From assembly GCF_040047665.1 (NCBI RefSeq), contig NZ_CP157355.1, forward strand, positions 3,100,001 to 3,164,000: a stretch of 64,000 nt of DNA. Reading direction: 5' to 3'. The stretch's first letter is position 1. Every line of letters starts with the position of its first letter. Shown piece after piece: positions 17,872-27,500 of this stretch. Under the pieces are notes generated by a model. That model searched no databases, had not been told where the DNA came from, and saw only the letters and a list, made by a program, of their open reading frames with translations. The translations under genes and the position numbers were made by a program. This DNA is from Chitinibacter sp. FCG-7. Lineage in GTDB: Bacteria; Pseudomonadota; Gammaproteobacteria; Burkholderiales; Chitinibacteraceae.

Positions 17872-20271
17872 ATGACAGTATTGAAACAACAATCAACGCC
17901 GCAGATCCGCCGTGTCGCCGTGCTGGGCGCTGGCGTGATGGGCGCGCAAATCGCCGCGCATTTATCCAATGCCGGGATTGCCACGGTGCTCTTTGATTTG
18001 CCTGCTCCGTCGGGCGAGCCCAATGGTATTGCGCTTAAAGCGATTGAAAACCTGAAAAAACTCAAACCGGCCCCGTTGATGTCGGCCAGCCGCGTCGATG
18101 GCATTACGCCCGCCAACTACGGTAGCGACTTGGCGCTGCTCGCCGATTGCGATCTGGTCATCGAAGCGATTGCCGAACGGCTCGATTGGAAGTCCGATCT
18201 GTACGCCAAAATCGCACCACATCTAGCGCCGCATGCGATTTTAGCGACCAATACCTCGGGTCTGTCGATTGAGAGCCTGGCGCAAGCCGTGCCTGCCGAG
18301 TTGCGTGAGCGTTTCTGCGGCATCCATTTTTTCAACCCGCCGCGCTATATGTATCTGGTTGAACTCATTGCTACGCAAGGCGTACACGGCGATACCCTCG
18401 ATGCTTTGGAGACTTTCCTGACGCTGCGGCTGGGCAAGGGCGTCGTTCGCGCCAAAGATACGCCGAACTTTATCGCCAACCGCATCGGTGTATTTTCGAT
18501 GCTGGCAACGATCAAGCATGCGCAGGATTTTGGCATCCGTTTTGATGTGGTTGATGATCTTACCGGCCCGCGCTTAGGTCGCCCTAAATCGGCCACTTTC
18601 CGTACTGCCGATGTGGTCGGCCTGGATACTTTTGCGCATGTGGTCAAAACCATGACCGATACGCTGGCGAGCGATCCATGGCACAGCCTGTTTGCTACGC
18701 CTGATTGGTTGCAAAAGCTGATCGCCGCTGGTGCTTTGGGGCAGAAAACCCGGCAAGGTATTTATAAAAAAGTCGGCAAGGATTTGCTGGTGCTTGACCC
18801 GGTTGCAGGTGATTACGTCGCTAGCGGCCAAAAGGGCAGCGATGCCGTTAAAGCCTTGCTCAAAATCACCGATCCAGCCGAACGGATTTGCGCGCTGCGC
18901 GAGTCTGAGCTGCCCGAGGCGCAATTTATCTGGGCTTGCTTGCGCGATGTGTGGCATTACATCGCCGTGCAGCTGGAGCATATTGCCGACAACGCCCGCG
19001 ATGTTGATTTTGCGATTCGTTGGGGTTTTGGCTGGGCGCAAGGCCCATTTGAAATGTGGCAAGCCGCTGGCTGGAAGTCCGTTGCTGAGGCGATCAATGC
19101 CGACATTGCGGCCGGTAAAACACTGTCAGCTACGCCATTGCCTAACTGGGTAATGAACCGCGATGGTGTGCATGGCGAGCAAGGCTCATTCAATGCGGCG
19201 ACTGGCGCTTTGATGGCGCGTTCAAGCCTGCCAGTTTATCAGCGCCAACTTTATCCGCCGCAAGTGCTCGGCGAAGTCGCGCCCGATTTTGGGCAAACCA
19301 TTTACGAGAACGACAGCGTGCGAATGTGGCTACCGCCCGCATCAACGGGGGGTAACGATGTACCCGTGCTGTCATTCAAAACCAAAGCGCATTGCATCGG
19401 CGCTGGGGTATTGGCCGGAGTGCAAGAATCCATAAAGATTGCAGAGCAATACTATCAAGGCTTGGTGATTTGGCACCCGGAAGCGCCATTCTCGGTCGGC
19501 GCTGATTTAATGAGCATGGGCCCGGCGTTTATGACCGGCGATTTTGCCGCGATTGAAACCATGGTGGCGGAATTTCAAAACACCTCGCAAGCGATCAAGT
19601 ACGCCAAAGTGCCGGTCGTTGGTGCTGCGCAAGGCTACGCCTTTGGCGGCGGTTGCGAGTTTCTGATGCATTGCGCCCGCGTGGTCGCGCACGTCGAAAC
19701 TTATATCGGTCTGGTCGAAGTCGGCGTTGGCTTGTTGCCTGCTGGTGGCGGTTGCAAAGAGTTCGCGCTGCGCGCGTCCAAACTGGCCCGCAATGGCAAT
19801 ATTCTGGAAATCTTAAAAGATTATTACCTCGCGATGGCGACAGCCAAAGTCGGCACCAGTGCTGAAGAAGGCCAGCAGATCGGTTACTTGAAAGAGTCTG
19901 ATGTGATCGTGATGAACGCCAATGAGCTGCTATTTGTCGCCCAAGCACAAGTACGCGCAATGGCGGCGACTGGTTACCGCGCGCCGGTGCCACCGAAGGC
20001 TTTTGCGGTAGCAGGGCGCTCGGGCGCAGCGACGATCCGTGGCCAGCTCGTGAATATGCTCGAAGGCGGATTTATCTCCAAATACGACTACCACATCGGC
20101 ATGCAAATCGCTGACGTGGTCACCGGCGGTGACGTTGAGGCGGGTACGCTGGTTAACGAGGATTGGATCTTGAAGCTGGAGCGTGAGCGCTTTATGGGTT
20201 TGCTGAAAAAAGGCAAAACGCAAGAGCGGATCATGCACATGATCGAATTTAACAAGCCATTGCGTAATTGA
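17872..20271 (+). CDS. 3-hydroxyacyl-CoA dehydrogenase/enoyl-CoA hydratase fusion
   Basis: Catalyses the hydration and dehydrogenation steps of beta-oxidation. The 799-aa protein has the dehydrogenase first: NAD loop LGAGVMGAQ (about 18-26), the catalytic His/Glu segment GIHFFNPPRYMYLVELI and a second hydroxyacyl-CoA dehydrogenase C-terminal domain. The crotonase-type hydratase domain follows (GYAFGGGCEFLMHC, GLVEVGVGLLPAGGGC). This order is the reverse of E. coli FadB and matches FadN-type proteins. The thiolase gene follows within 13 bp, giving a hydratase-dehydrogenase/thiolase pair. Confidence 0.93.
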   Translation: MTVLKQQSTPQIRRVAVLGAGVMGAQIAAHLSNAGIATVLFDLPAPSGEPNGIALKAIENLKKLKPAPLMSASRVDGITPANYGSDLALLADCDLVIEAIAERLDWKSDLYAKIAPHLAPHAILATNTSGLSIESLAQAVPAELRERFCGIHFFNPPRYMYLVELIATQGVHGDTLDALETFLTLRLGKGVVRAKDTPNFIANRIGVFSMLATIKHAQDFGIRFDVVDDLTGPRLGRPKSATFRTADVVGLDTFAHVVKTMTDTLASDPWHSLFATPDWLQKLIAAGALGQKTRQGIYKKVGKDLLVLDPVAGDYVASGQKGSDAVKALLKITDPAERICALRESELPEAQFIWACLRDVWHYIAVQLEHIADNARDVDFAIRWGFGWAQGPFEMWQAAGWKSVAEAINADIAAGKTLSATPLPNWVMNRDGVHGEQGSFNAATGALMARSSLPVYQRQLYPPQVLGEVAPDFGQTIYENDSVRMWLPPASTGGNDVPVLSFKTKAHCIGAGVLAGVQESIKIAEQYYQGLVIWHPEAPFSVGADLMSMGPAFMTGDFAAIETMVAEFQNTSQAIKYAKVPVVGAAQGYAFGGGCEFLMHCARVVAHVETYIGLVEVGVGLLPAGGGCKEFALRASKLARNGNILEILKDYYLAMATAKVGTSAEEGQQIGYLKESDVIVMNANELLFVAQAQVRAMAATGYRAPVPPKAFAVAGRSGAATIRGQLVNMLEGGFISKYDYHIGMQIADVVTGGDVEAGTLVNEDWILKLERERFMGLLKKGKTQERIMHMIEFNKPLRN

Positions 20272-20284
20272 GTTGGGGAACGTC

Positions 20285-21496
20285 ATGAAACAAATTCAAG
20301 AAGCTTATGTCGTTGCCGCAGTGCGCAGCCCAGTGGGTAAGGCGCCGCGTGGCATGTTGAAAAATGTTCGCCCTGATGATCTGCTGGCGCATGTGCTGAA
20401 AGCGGCGATGGCGCAAGTGCCGGGCTTAGATCCTGCCTTGGTCGAAGACGTGGTGGTCGGCTGCGCGATGCCGGAAGGCGAGCAGGGGATGAATGTGGCG
20501 CGCATCGGCGCGCTGCTGGCGGGTCTGCCCAATACCGTTGGCGGGATCACGATTAACCGCTTCTGCTCTAGCGGTATTAACGCGGTGGCGCTGGCGGCCG
20601 ACAAAATCCGTCTTGGCGAAGCCGATGTGATGATTGCGGCGGGTACTGAATCGATGTCGATGGTGCCGATGGGCGGCAATAAGCTCTCGCTTGGCAGCAG
20701 TATTTATGAGCGTGATGAAAATGTCGCCATCGCCTACGGCATGGGTTTGACGGCGGAAAAAATCGCTACCCAGTGGGGGATTAGCCGCGAAGACCAAGAT
20801 GCATTTGCGCTGCAGTCGCATACCCGTGCTTTGGCTGCCGCTGCCAATGGTGCATTCAGCGATGAAATCGCACCACTGGATGTGACTTATCGCGTACCCA
20901 ATTTAGCGACTGGCGAAGTTGAGCTGGTCAGCAAAACGCTGATGCAAGACGAAGGCCCGCGTGCAGACACCAGCATCGAAGGTCTGGCAAAGCTGAAAAC
21001 TGTGTTTGCAGGACCGTCGAAGAATGGCTCGGTCACAGCAGGCAATAGTTCGCAAATGTCCGACGGTGCTGCCGCGCTGATTCTGGTGTCCGAGAAAATC
21101 CTTAAGCAATTCAATCTGACGCCACTGGCCAAGTACGTGACCTTTGCAGTTAAAGGCGTGCCACCCGAAATTATGGGCATCGGCCCGAAAGAAGCGATTC
21201 CGGCGGCTTTGAAACAGGCTGGTTTGGGCTTGCAAGATCTGGAGTGGATTGAGCTTAATGAAGCATTCGCCGCACAAGCGCTAGCGGTGAGCCGTGATCT
21301 GGGGTTGGACATGAGCAAGGTGAATCCAAACGGCGGTGCAATTGCCTTGGGTCATCCGCTGGGCGCTACCGGTGCGATTCGTGCCGCGACGATGATTCAT
21401 GGTCTACGTCGGCAAGGCAAAACCGGTAGCTACGGCATGGTGACGATGTGTATTGGTACCGGTATGGGTGCGGCGGGGATTTTGCAGGTGCTGTAA
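20285..21496 (+). CDS. fadA: Acetyl-CoA C-acyltransferase (beta-oxidation thiolase)
   Basis: Cleaves 3-ketoacyl-CoA to acetyl-CoA and a shortened acyl-CoA. The chosen ATG (20285) gives 403 aa. The nucleophilic cysteine is Cys94 in NRFCSSGINA, with the thiolase motifs GGAIALGHPLGATGA and CIGTGMGAAGIL near the C-terminus and LNEAFAAQ between them. A GGGGA ribosome site precedes the ATG; an in-frame TTG at 20273 is less likely. It completes the fad cluster and is followed by a strong terminator. The symbol fadA is by function and position. Confidence 0.92.
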   Translation: MKQIQEAYVVAAVRSPVGKAPRGMLKNVRPDDLLAHVLKAAMAQVPGLDPALVEDVVVGCAMPEGEQGMNVARIGALLAGLPNTVGGITINRFCSSGINAVALAADKIRLGEADVMIAAGTESMSMVPMGGNKLSLGSSIYERDENVAIAYGMGLTAEKIATQWGISREDQDAFALQSHTRALAAAANGAFSDEIAPLDVTYRVPNLATGEVELVSKTLMQDEGPRADTSIEGLAKLKTVFAGPSKNGSVTAGNSSQMSDGAAALILVSEKILKQFNLTPLAKYVTFAVKGVPPEIMGIGPKEAIPAALKQAGLGLQDLEWIELNEAFAAQALAVSRDLGLDMSKVNPNGGAIALGHPLGATGAIRAATMIHGLRRQGKTGSYGMVTMCIGTGMGAAGILQVL

Positions 21497-21519
21497 GTTA
21501 GTGCGACTTTTTAACCTTC

Positions 21520-21543
21520 AACCCGCTTCGCGCGGGTTTTTTT
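21520..21543 (+). terminator. Intrinsic terminator of the fad cluster
   Basis: AACCCGC (21520-21526) pairs perfectly with GCGGGTT (21532-21538) around a TTCGC loop and continues into a run of seven T residues (21537-21543). It lies 24 bp after the thiolase stop codon. Confidence 0.9.
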
Positions 21544-21584
21544 CCGTTTTCAATGGGCTTTTGTTCTGTATTCAGGAGTGAGCA

Positions 21585-22163
21585 ATGAAACATACATTAT
21601 TGATGGCAGTGATTTTGGGCGCTTTTCAGCTGGGTGCGGTGCAACTGGCGGCTGCGGCCGAGCTTGAAGGCGTCAAGCTGGCCGATCAGCTCGAGCTGGC
21701 CGGGCAGACCTTGCAGCTCAATGGCGCAGGACTGCGCAAGAAAATGGTCTTTGATGTCTACGTTGCGGCCTTGTACGCCACCAGCAAAAGCAACGACGCC
21801 GCGCAACTGCTCAATGCCAGAACGCCAAAACGCATGCAGCTGACCTTGCTGCGCAGCGTAGAGGGCAAAGCGCTGGCCGAGGCGCTGCGTGACGGCTTGC
21901 AAGACAATCTGAGCACCAGCCAGTTTGCCGCACAGGCAGGACGGATTGCCGAGCTGGAGAAAATCCTGCTGGAAACCAAGGTGGCGAACAAAGGCGATGT
22001 AATCAATCTGGATTTTATTGCCGGGCAGGGCACACGCATCCAGTTTCGCGGCCAGCAAATTGGCAGCATTCAATCTGATGAATTTGCCCGGGATCTCTTG
22101 CTGATCTGGCTGGGCAGCAAGCCGGTTCAGGAGAATCTGAAGGCCAGATTGCTGGGGCGCTAG
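21585..22163 (+). CDS. Chalcone isomerase-like periplasmic protein
   Basis: A 192-aa exported protein. The signal peptide occupies residues 1-24 (MKHTLLMAVILGAFQLGAVQLAAA). The mature part matches the bacterial chalcone-isomerase-like domain: LNGAGLRKKMVFDVYVAALYA near the start and VINLDFIAGQGTRIQFRGQQIG in the second half. Family members adopt the chalcone isomerase fold, but the cellular role is not known in most bacteria. It has its own ribosome site (AGGAG) after the fad terminator. No operon partner is evident. Confidence 0.8.
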   Translation: MKHTLLMAVILGAFQLGAVQLAAAAELEGVKLADQLELAGQTLQLNGAGLRKKMVFDVYVAALYATSKSNDAAQLLNARTPKRMQLTLLRSVEGKALAEALRDGLQDNLSTSQFAAQAGRIAELEKILLETKVANKGDVINLDFIAGQGTRIQFRGQQIGSIQSDEFARDLLLIWLGSKPVQENLKARLLGR

Positions 22164-22291
22164 GCGGCATTGCGCCTAGTTTTACACGTTTTGCCGTGGT
22201 GGAAAGTATGTAGTTTAGTTACGATTCGGTTTTGGATTTGATTTGCTGTAATTACGGTTTAATGACGTATTTGCTAGTGTTTGTGCCTATC

Positions 22292-22344
22292 TTTGTAGTT
22301 GTTGTGAATATTTGTTACAAATATGTACGTAGCAATACTACAAA
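22292..22344. repeat. Nested inverted repeats in the leader of the 30-codon ORF
   Basis: Outer arms TTTGTAGT (22292-22299) and ACTACAAA (22337-22344) enclose a 17-bp palindrome with 8-bp arms, ATATTTGT (22308-22315) and ACAAATAT (22317-22324). The two dyads are almost concentric. This could be an operator for a dimeric repressor or a structured transcript. It lies about 100-150 bp upstream of the small ORF at 22443. Confidence 0.5.
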
Positions 22345-22442
22345 AAGACTTGCGTTAATTTCGTAGTTTTGATAAAGTTCACTCATCGAAAGAAAAGACA
22401 GCTACCTCAGTGTGAGGCGGCGCTAATGCAAGGAGATAGACC

Positions 22443-22535
22443 ATGCGTTCAATGATGAAATTTTCCAAAACTGTAGAAGCTTTCCAGCAATTGCTCGTTA
22501 AATCGTACGGCTGGACACTGACTCTGCCTCGCTAA
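22443..22535 (+). CDS. Candidate 30-residue peptide
   Basis: A short ORF of 31 codons including the stop. A strong ribosome site, AAGGAG, sits seven bases before the ATG, which is better than those of many genes here. The peptide begins MRSMMKFSKTVEAF and ends SYGWTLTLPR. It is basic and probably an amphipathic helix in its first twenty residues. It is the only coding candidate in the 585-bp gap 22164-22748 and is followed 90 bp later by a strong terminator. I do not recognise it; a leader peptide, a membrane-active microprotein or a small RNA with an ORF are all possible. Confidence 0.5.
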   Translation: MRSMMKFSKTVEAFQQLLVKSYGWTLTLPR

Positions 22536-22553
22536 GCGAGTGGCAAACCGGTT

Positions 22554-22588
22554 TCGTAGTGTGTAGTAAATCGTAGTGTTGTAGTACC
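22554..22588. repeat. Tandem GTAGT-containing direct repeat
   Basis: Two adjacent imperfect 17-18-nt units, TCGTAGTGTGTAGTAAA (22554-22570) and TCGTAGTGTTGTAGTACC (22571-22588). The GTAGT core also occurs at 22208, 22295 and 22361 in the same gap. It lies between the small ORF stop and the terminator, so it would be in the 3' untranslated part. Confidence 0.55.
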
Positions 22589-22626
22589 CGCGACGAAAGT
22601 TGCGTTATCGACTCCATCCTCCTGTG

Positions 22627-22673
22627 CCCGATTCAGTCAACATCGCAAGATGTTTGCTAATCGGGTTTTTTTT
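22627..22673 (+). terminator. Strong intrinsic terminator after the 30-codon ORF
   Basis: CCCGATT (22627-22633) pairs with AATCGGG (22659-22665). AACATC (22639-22644) pairs with GATGTT (22649-22654) around a GCAA tetraloop, with a small internal loop between the two helices. Eight T residues follow. It ends whatever is transcribed from the 22164-22626 region before tamA begins at 22749. Confidence 0.88.
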
Positions 22674-22748
22674 GTCCAAATAACGGCGCTTTCCATTGTG
22701 GCGAGATAGTTTTTGGTAAAGTGATGTTTTTCCCTGCGAGCTTGTTCT

Positions 22749-24503
22749 GTGCGATTGCTTACCCTGCTCTGTGCCATTTCGACTGCTATTTCGACAACTA
22801 TCGCCGCGCCGGCGTGGGCAGAGACAGAGACTTTCCGCTATGACATCCGGCTGGAAGCGCCGTCCGCAGCACGCGATTTGTTGGTCAAACATTTGAATAT
22901 CTACAAATGGCAGCAGAAAAACCGCTTTACCCCCGAGCTGTTGCAGCGTGAACTCAGCGCGCTGCCTGCCGCCGCCAGCGATCTGTTGGCTACCGAAGGC
23001 TATTTTGATGCCAAGGTGGAGGCCACACTCAATGAAGATACCGCCACGGTGTATATCAAGGTAGACCTTGGTGAGCAAACGATGGTGGGCAATACCTCTG
23101 TTGTTTTACAGGGTGCTATTGTGGATGATCCCGAACGCTACGCCACTTTGATGCAGCGCTTTAGCCGCCGTGGCGATTTGCTGGAAGACGGGCCGTTTAG
23201 CCAGTCGATCTGGGATGATTTCAAAAAGCGCGCTTTGCAAACCGTGCAGGCGCGGGACTACCCGGCGGCCAGCCTGCTCGATAGCGAGGCGGTGATTGAT
23301 CCGGTACGCAAAGAAGCCCAATTCAATCTGCTGATCGATAGCGGCCCGGCCTATGTGTTTGGTCCGGCTACGATTAACGGTTTGTCGCGTTACCCCGAAG
23401 GCCTGGTGCAGGAGAGGATCAAAATTGCCGAAGGCAGCCGCTATAGCCGCTCGGCGCTCAATGAGTTGCAGGCCGATCTGCAAAGCATGCCGCACTTTGC
23501 CACCGCGCTGGTCGATGTGCAATTACCGCAACAAGCACCCTATGTGGCACCGATTCGCGTTGACGTGCAGGAAGTGCCATTCAAGCGCTGGAACGGCAGC
23601 CTGGGTTACAGCACCAATACGCGCTTCAAGTCCGAAGCTGCTTACCGCTACCATGATTTGTTCGACAAAGGCTGGGTATTTGACGGCCGCGTGCGGCTGG
23701 AGCAGCTGGAGCAGGCCGCCGAAGCCAGCGTGACTTTTCCGCGTGGCGCGAGCAATTGGGAGCATCGCGTCTGGGGCTCGGTGCTGGCGCAGGATTTGCA
23801 GGGTTTGAACTCGCATTTATATAAAACCGGCATTTCGCGTGTGCAGAAAAAGGATGAAATCGAGCGCTTTTTTGCCTTGCAGTACCAGATCGAGTCGCGC
23901 AAATTCGACGGCGGTGGCGAGGAATACCCGCAGTCATTTACGCTCAATCATGTCTGGACCCAGCGCAAGCTCGATAACCCCAATAACCCGCGCAATGGCT
24001 ATCTGCTGCAGCTGGAAGCGGGTGGCGCGCTCAAGCAGATTTTGAGCGATGCCAGCTTCTTGCGGCTGTATGGCCGTGGTGTTTATTACTCGCGCATTGG
24101 CCAGCAGGGGCAGTTTATCGGGCAGGCCAGCGTAGGGCAGACGTTCTCGGGTTCGCCCGCCGGGATTACCAGTGATTGGCTATTCCGGGCTGGTGGCGCG
24201 GGCAGTGTGCGCGGCTATGATTATCAATCACTGGGTGTACAGAGTAATGGCTCAACTGTGGGCGGGCGTGTGCTGGCCACGGCCTCACTGGAATACCAGC
24301 ATCCGGTGATTCGCGATTGGCGGGCAGCGGCTTTTGTCGATTACGGCGGTGCAGGCGCCGATTGGCAAAGCCTGCAGCCGGTCACTGGGCTGGGGCTGGG
24401 TGCGCGCTGGAATAGCCCGGTTGGGCAGGTGGGGATGGATCTGGCTTATGGCGTGGATTACCAGCAAATTCGTTTCCACTTTGCGATGGGGTTGGCATTT
24501 TGA
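22749..24503 (+). CDS. tamA: Outer membrane translocation and assembly protein TamA
   Basis: Omp85-family outer-membrane protein that with TamB helps assemble autotransporters and move phospholipids. The 584-aa protein starts with GTG and a signal peptide (about 1-24, ending APAWA). Three POTRA domains follow to about residue 270, then a C-terminal 16-strand barrel with GGAGSVRGYDYQSLG, the conserved Omp85 loop motif (RGY). It ends ...HFAMGLAF with a terminal aromatic. It overlaps tamB by four bases. Length and partner distinguish it from BamA. Confidence 0.93.
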   Translation: MRLLTLLCAISTAISTTIAAPAWAETETFRYDIRLEAPSAARDLLVKHLNIYKWQQKNRFTPELLQRELSALPAAASDLLATEGYFDAKVEATLNEDTATVYIKVDLGEQTMVGNTSVVLQGAIVDDPERYATLMQRFSRRGDLLEDGPFSQSIWDDFKKRALQTVQARDYPAASLLDSEAVIDPVRKEAQFNLLIDSGPAYVFGPATINGLSRYPEGLVQERIKIAEGSRYSRSALNELQADLQSMPHFATALVDVQLPQQAPYVAPIRVDVQEVPFKRWNGSLGYSTNTRFKSEAAYRYHDLFDKGWVFDGRVRLEQLEQAAEASVTFPRGASNWEHRVWGSVLAQDLQGLNSHLYKTGISRVQKKDEIERFFALQYQIESRKFDGGGEEYPQSFTLNHVWTQRKLDNPNNPRNGYLLQLEAGGALKQILSDASFLRLYGRGVYYSRIGQQGQFIGQASVGQTFSGSPAGITSDWLFRAGGAGSVRGYDYQSLGVQSNGSTVGGRVLATASLEYQHPVIRDWRAAAFVDYGGAGADWQSLQPVTGLGLGARWNSPVGQVGMDLAYGVDYQQIRFHFAMGLAF

Positions 24504-27500
24504 CGACATCCGGCCTGCCTGATCCGGCAACACCTGCTTCTGAACTGCAGGAAAACCTCACCGTGCCCGCAGCAGAGCCACAAGCTACTGGCCAAGCGGG
24601 TCAAGGCCGCAAACCTCGGTATGGCTTTGTGCGGCGTTTGCTTCGCGCCGTGTTCTGGAGCACCTTAGTTACTTTCAGCCTGATTGCCTTGCTGTTGTTT
24701 CTGGCGCTGAGCTGGTTTAATTCGGCCTCCGGCCGTTATTGGCTGACCGATGCGATCAACCGCAGCCAGATTGTCAGCGTAGCGGCGATTGAAGGCTCGT
24801 TCTGGTCCGAGCTGCAGATCAAGCAGCTTAGCGTGAAGACCGACGATCTCACTCTGGTGCTGGACTATGGGGTATTGGAGTGGGAGCCATATATGCTCTT
24901 GCTTCGCGACTTATACCTGCCTAGAGTGTCTTTGGGCGAATTATCCATTCAAACCAAAGCTGCGCCGCCCAATGCGCCACCCACGCCTGCGCCCGATAGC
25001 CTGTCGCTGCCTTTTGGCATGCATCTGGACGAGTTTTCGCTCGCCAAGCTCAATATCAATGGCAATCTAATCACCGATATTCGCGGTCGGGTATCGAGCA
25101 ATGGCCGTTTTCACCGCCTGCAGCTTGAGCAGTTGCAAGTGCCACAAGGGCGTCTGGCCGCTGCGCTCAATATCACCGGCAAAAAACCGTTTCAAAGTGC
25201 GGGCTCTTTTGTTTTAAGCGGGCAGCTGGAGGGCGAAGCGATTCAGGCCGTTGGCCAGCTGGAAGGCCCATTGCGCGCGCTGATGGTGCAGGCCTCGGTG
25301 AGCCATCCACGGCTAAGCGGGAAAATCAGTGTGCAAGCCGATGTGTTTGCGCCGTACGCTTATCAGCTGGTTCGTCAGGGGCAGATCAATGTACGCGGCC
25401 TTGATCCATCGCTGTGGCAGCGCGACGCGCCGCAAGCCCGGCTGGATCTGGATGCCCGTTTTGAGCCGGTGAAAGACGGGGTGGATGGGCAGCTGACGCT
25501 GAAAAATCACCTACCGGGTGCGCTCGATCAGCATCAATTGCCGCTGCAACACGCCACGCTGCAATTTGCCCTGCGCGATCAGACGCTGAATATTGCCCGC
25601 CTTGATGTGCAGTTGCCGGGCAAAAGCAGCGTGCAGGCTCGCGGCCAGATTGCACAAGGGACGCTGGATTTGCAACTGCAAGCGCAGCAGATCGACCCGC
25701 AAACGCTGTGGTCGCCGCAGCCCAAGGGCGAAATGAACGGCAAACTGCAGCTTAAAGGCCCATGGCTGACGCCGGGTGTGCAGGGCGAGATTAGCGATGT
25801 GCAAAGGCAGGCCAAATTAAAGCTCGATATTGGCTGGATCAAGCCCGAAACCGAGCGCCGCCTGGCGATTCGCGAGCTGCAATTGAGCCGGGGTGCCAGC
25901 CAGCTGGCGGCCAAGGGCGAATTTAATCTGCAGGCGCTGCAGGATTTTGCCGCTGAGCTCACGCTGAAAAACATCAATCCGGCCGAGTTTGCCCAGATAC
26001 CTGCTGGACGTATATCCGGGCAGGCCAATATCAAAGGGAAGTTGCAGCCTAAACCCCTGCTGGATCTGCAATTCCAGCTGCAGGACAGCGTATTTAACCA
26101 GCAAGCGCTGACCGGGCAGGGCCGTGTTCAACTGAGCGCAGAGCGCCTGAGCCAGAGTGATTTCTGGCTGGCGCTGGGCAATAACCGCATTAGTGCCAGC
26201 GGTGCGCTGGGCCTGCCTGCCGATCGCTTGCAGCTGGAGCTGGATGTGCCCAATCTGGCCGTGCTGGGTAGCCAATTTACTGGCCGCATCGACGGTGGCG
26301 CGACGCTCTCCGGCGCATTGCTGCATCCGCGAGTGGACGCCCAGCTGCAGATCAGGCAGCTGGCCACGCCTTTTGCCGCGAAAGTGCAGCAGGCCGATAT
26401 TGATCTGGCGCTCAGCAGTGATTTGCAAGGCGCGATTCGCGTTGGTGGCAAAGTTCAGCAGCTGGTTTATGCACAAACCCGGATCGATCAGCTGACGCTG
26501 GCGATCAATGGCACGATGCAGCAGCATGATTTTAATCTGCAGGCGACTGGTAGGCAGGCGATGGCTCCGCCTGACGCTGGCAAAGCCGAATCCGGCGAAA
26601 CCAAACCCGACGAGACTGTCGCGCTGGCGCTCGATTGGCAATCGCGGGGTGGTTTTGACGCGCAGCGGCGCTGGCAAGGGCAAATTCTGGCATTGTCAGG
26701 GCAGGCCGGTTTGCCGTTCAAATTGCAAAACTCACCCAAGCTGGTCTTGGCCAGCGATGAGCTGGAGCTTGACCCGGCCAGCCTCGCTATTGGGGCAAGC
26801 CAGATTCAGTTGCAGCAAACGCAGTGGAAAAAAGGCACTTTTGTCTCCAGCGGCCAATTGCGCTCGCTGGCGCTGGCTGAATGGTTGAAGTTGGGCAAAA
26901 TGATTCACCCCGCCACAGCTCTGGACACGGATCTACAACTGGCAGGCGATTGGCAAATCAGGCAGAGCGGGGTTTTAAACGGCACATTCAATCTGGCGCG
27001 TGTGAGTGGCGATGTGCGCTGGCAGGATGCGCAGCGGGGAATGATCCCACTGACCTTGCGCAAGCTAAGCGCAAGTGGCCAGCTGGAGATGAACCGGCTC
27101 ACTATTCAGGCGCAGCTCGAGAGCGAGAAATTTGGCCAGCTGGGTCTAACTGGCTCGGCGCTGGTCGACCTGGCGCAAGGTGGGCTAGATGCTGCAGCGC
27201 CAGTGAGCGCCAGCGTTAAGGGTACATTACCTAATTTGAGTGTGTTTGCGCCTTTTCTGGGGCCGGATACCAAGCTGGCGGGTGATGCGGTGCTTGATGT
27301 GCGCGTGAGCGGTAGCGTCAGCCAGCCCCAATTGGGCGGCAGCATCCGCGCTGCGCATCTGCTTTACGCCGACACGCAGGCCGGGATCAAGCTGCAGGAC
27401 GGTGAGCTGGAGCTTGTGCTGAGTAATCAGGATGTGATTTTGAAGTCGTTCTCCGCCAAAGGCGTATCCAAAGGCGGGATCAAGGTTTCGGGCTCGCTCA

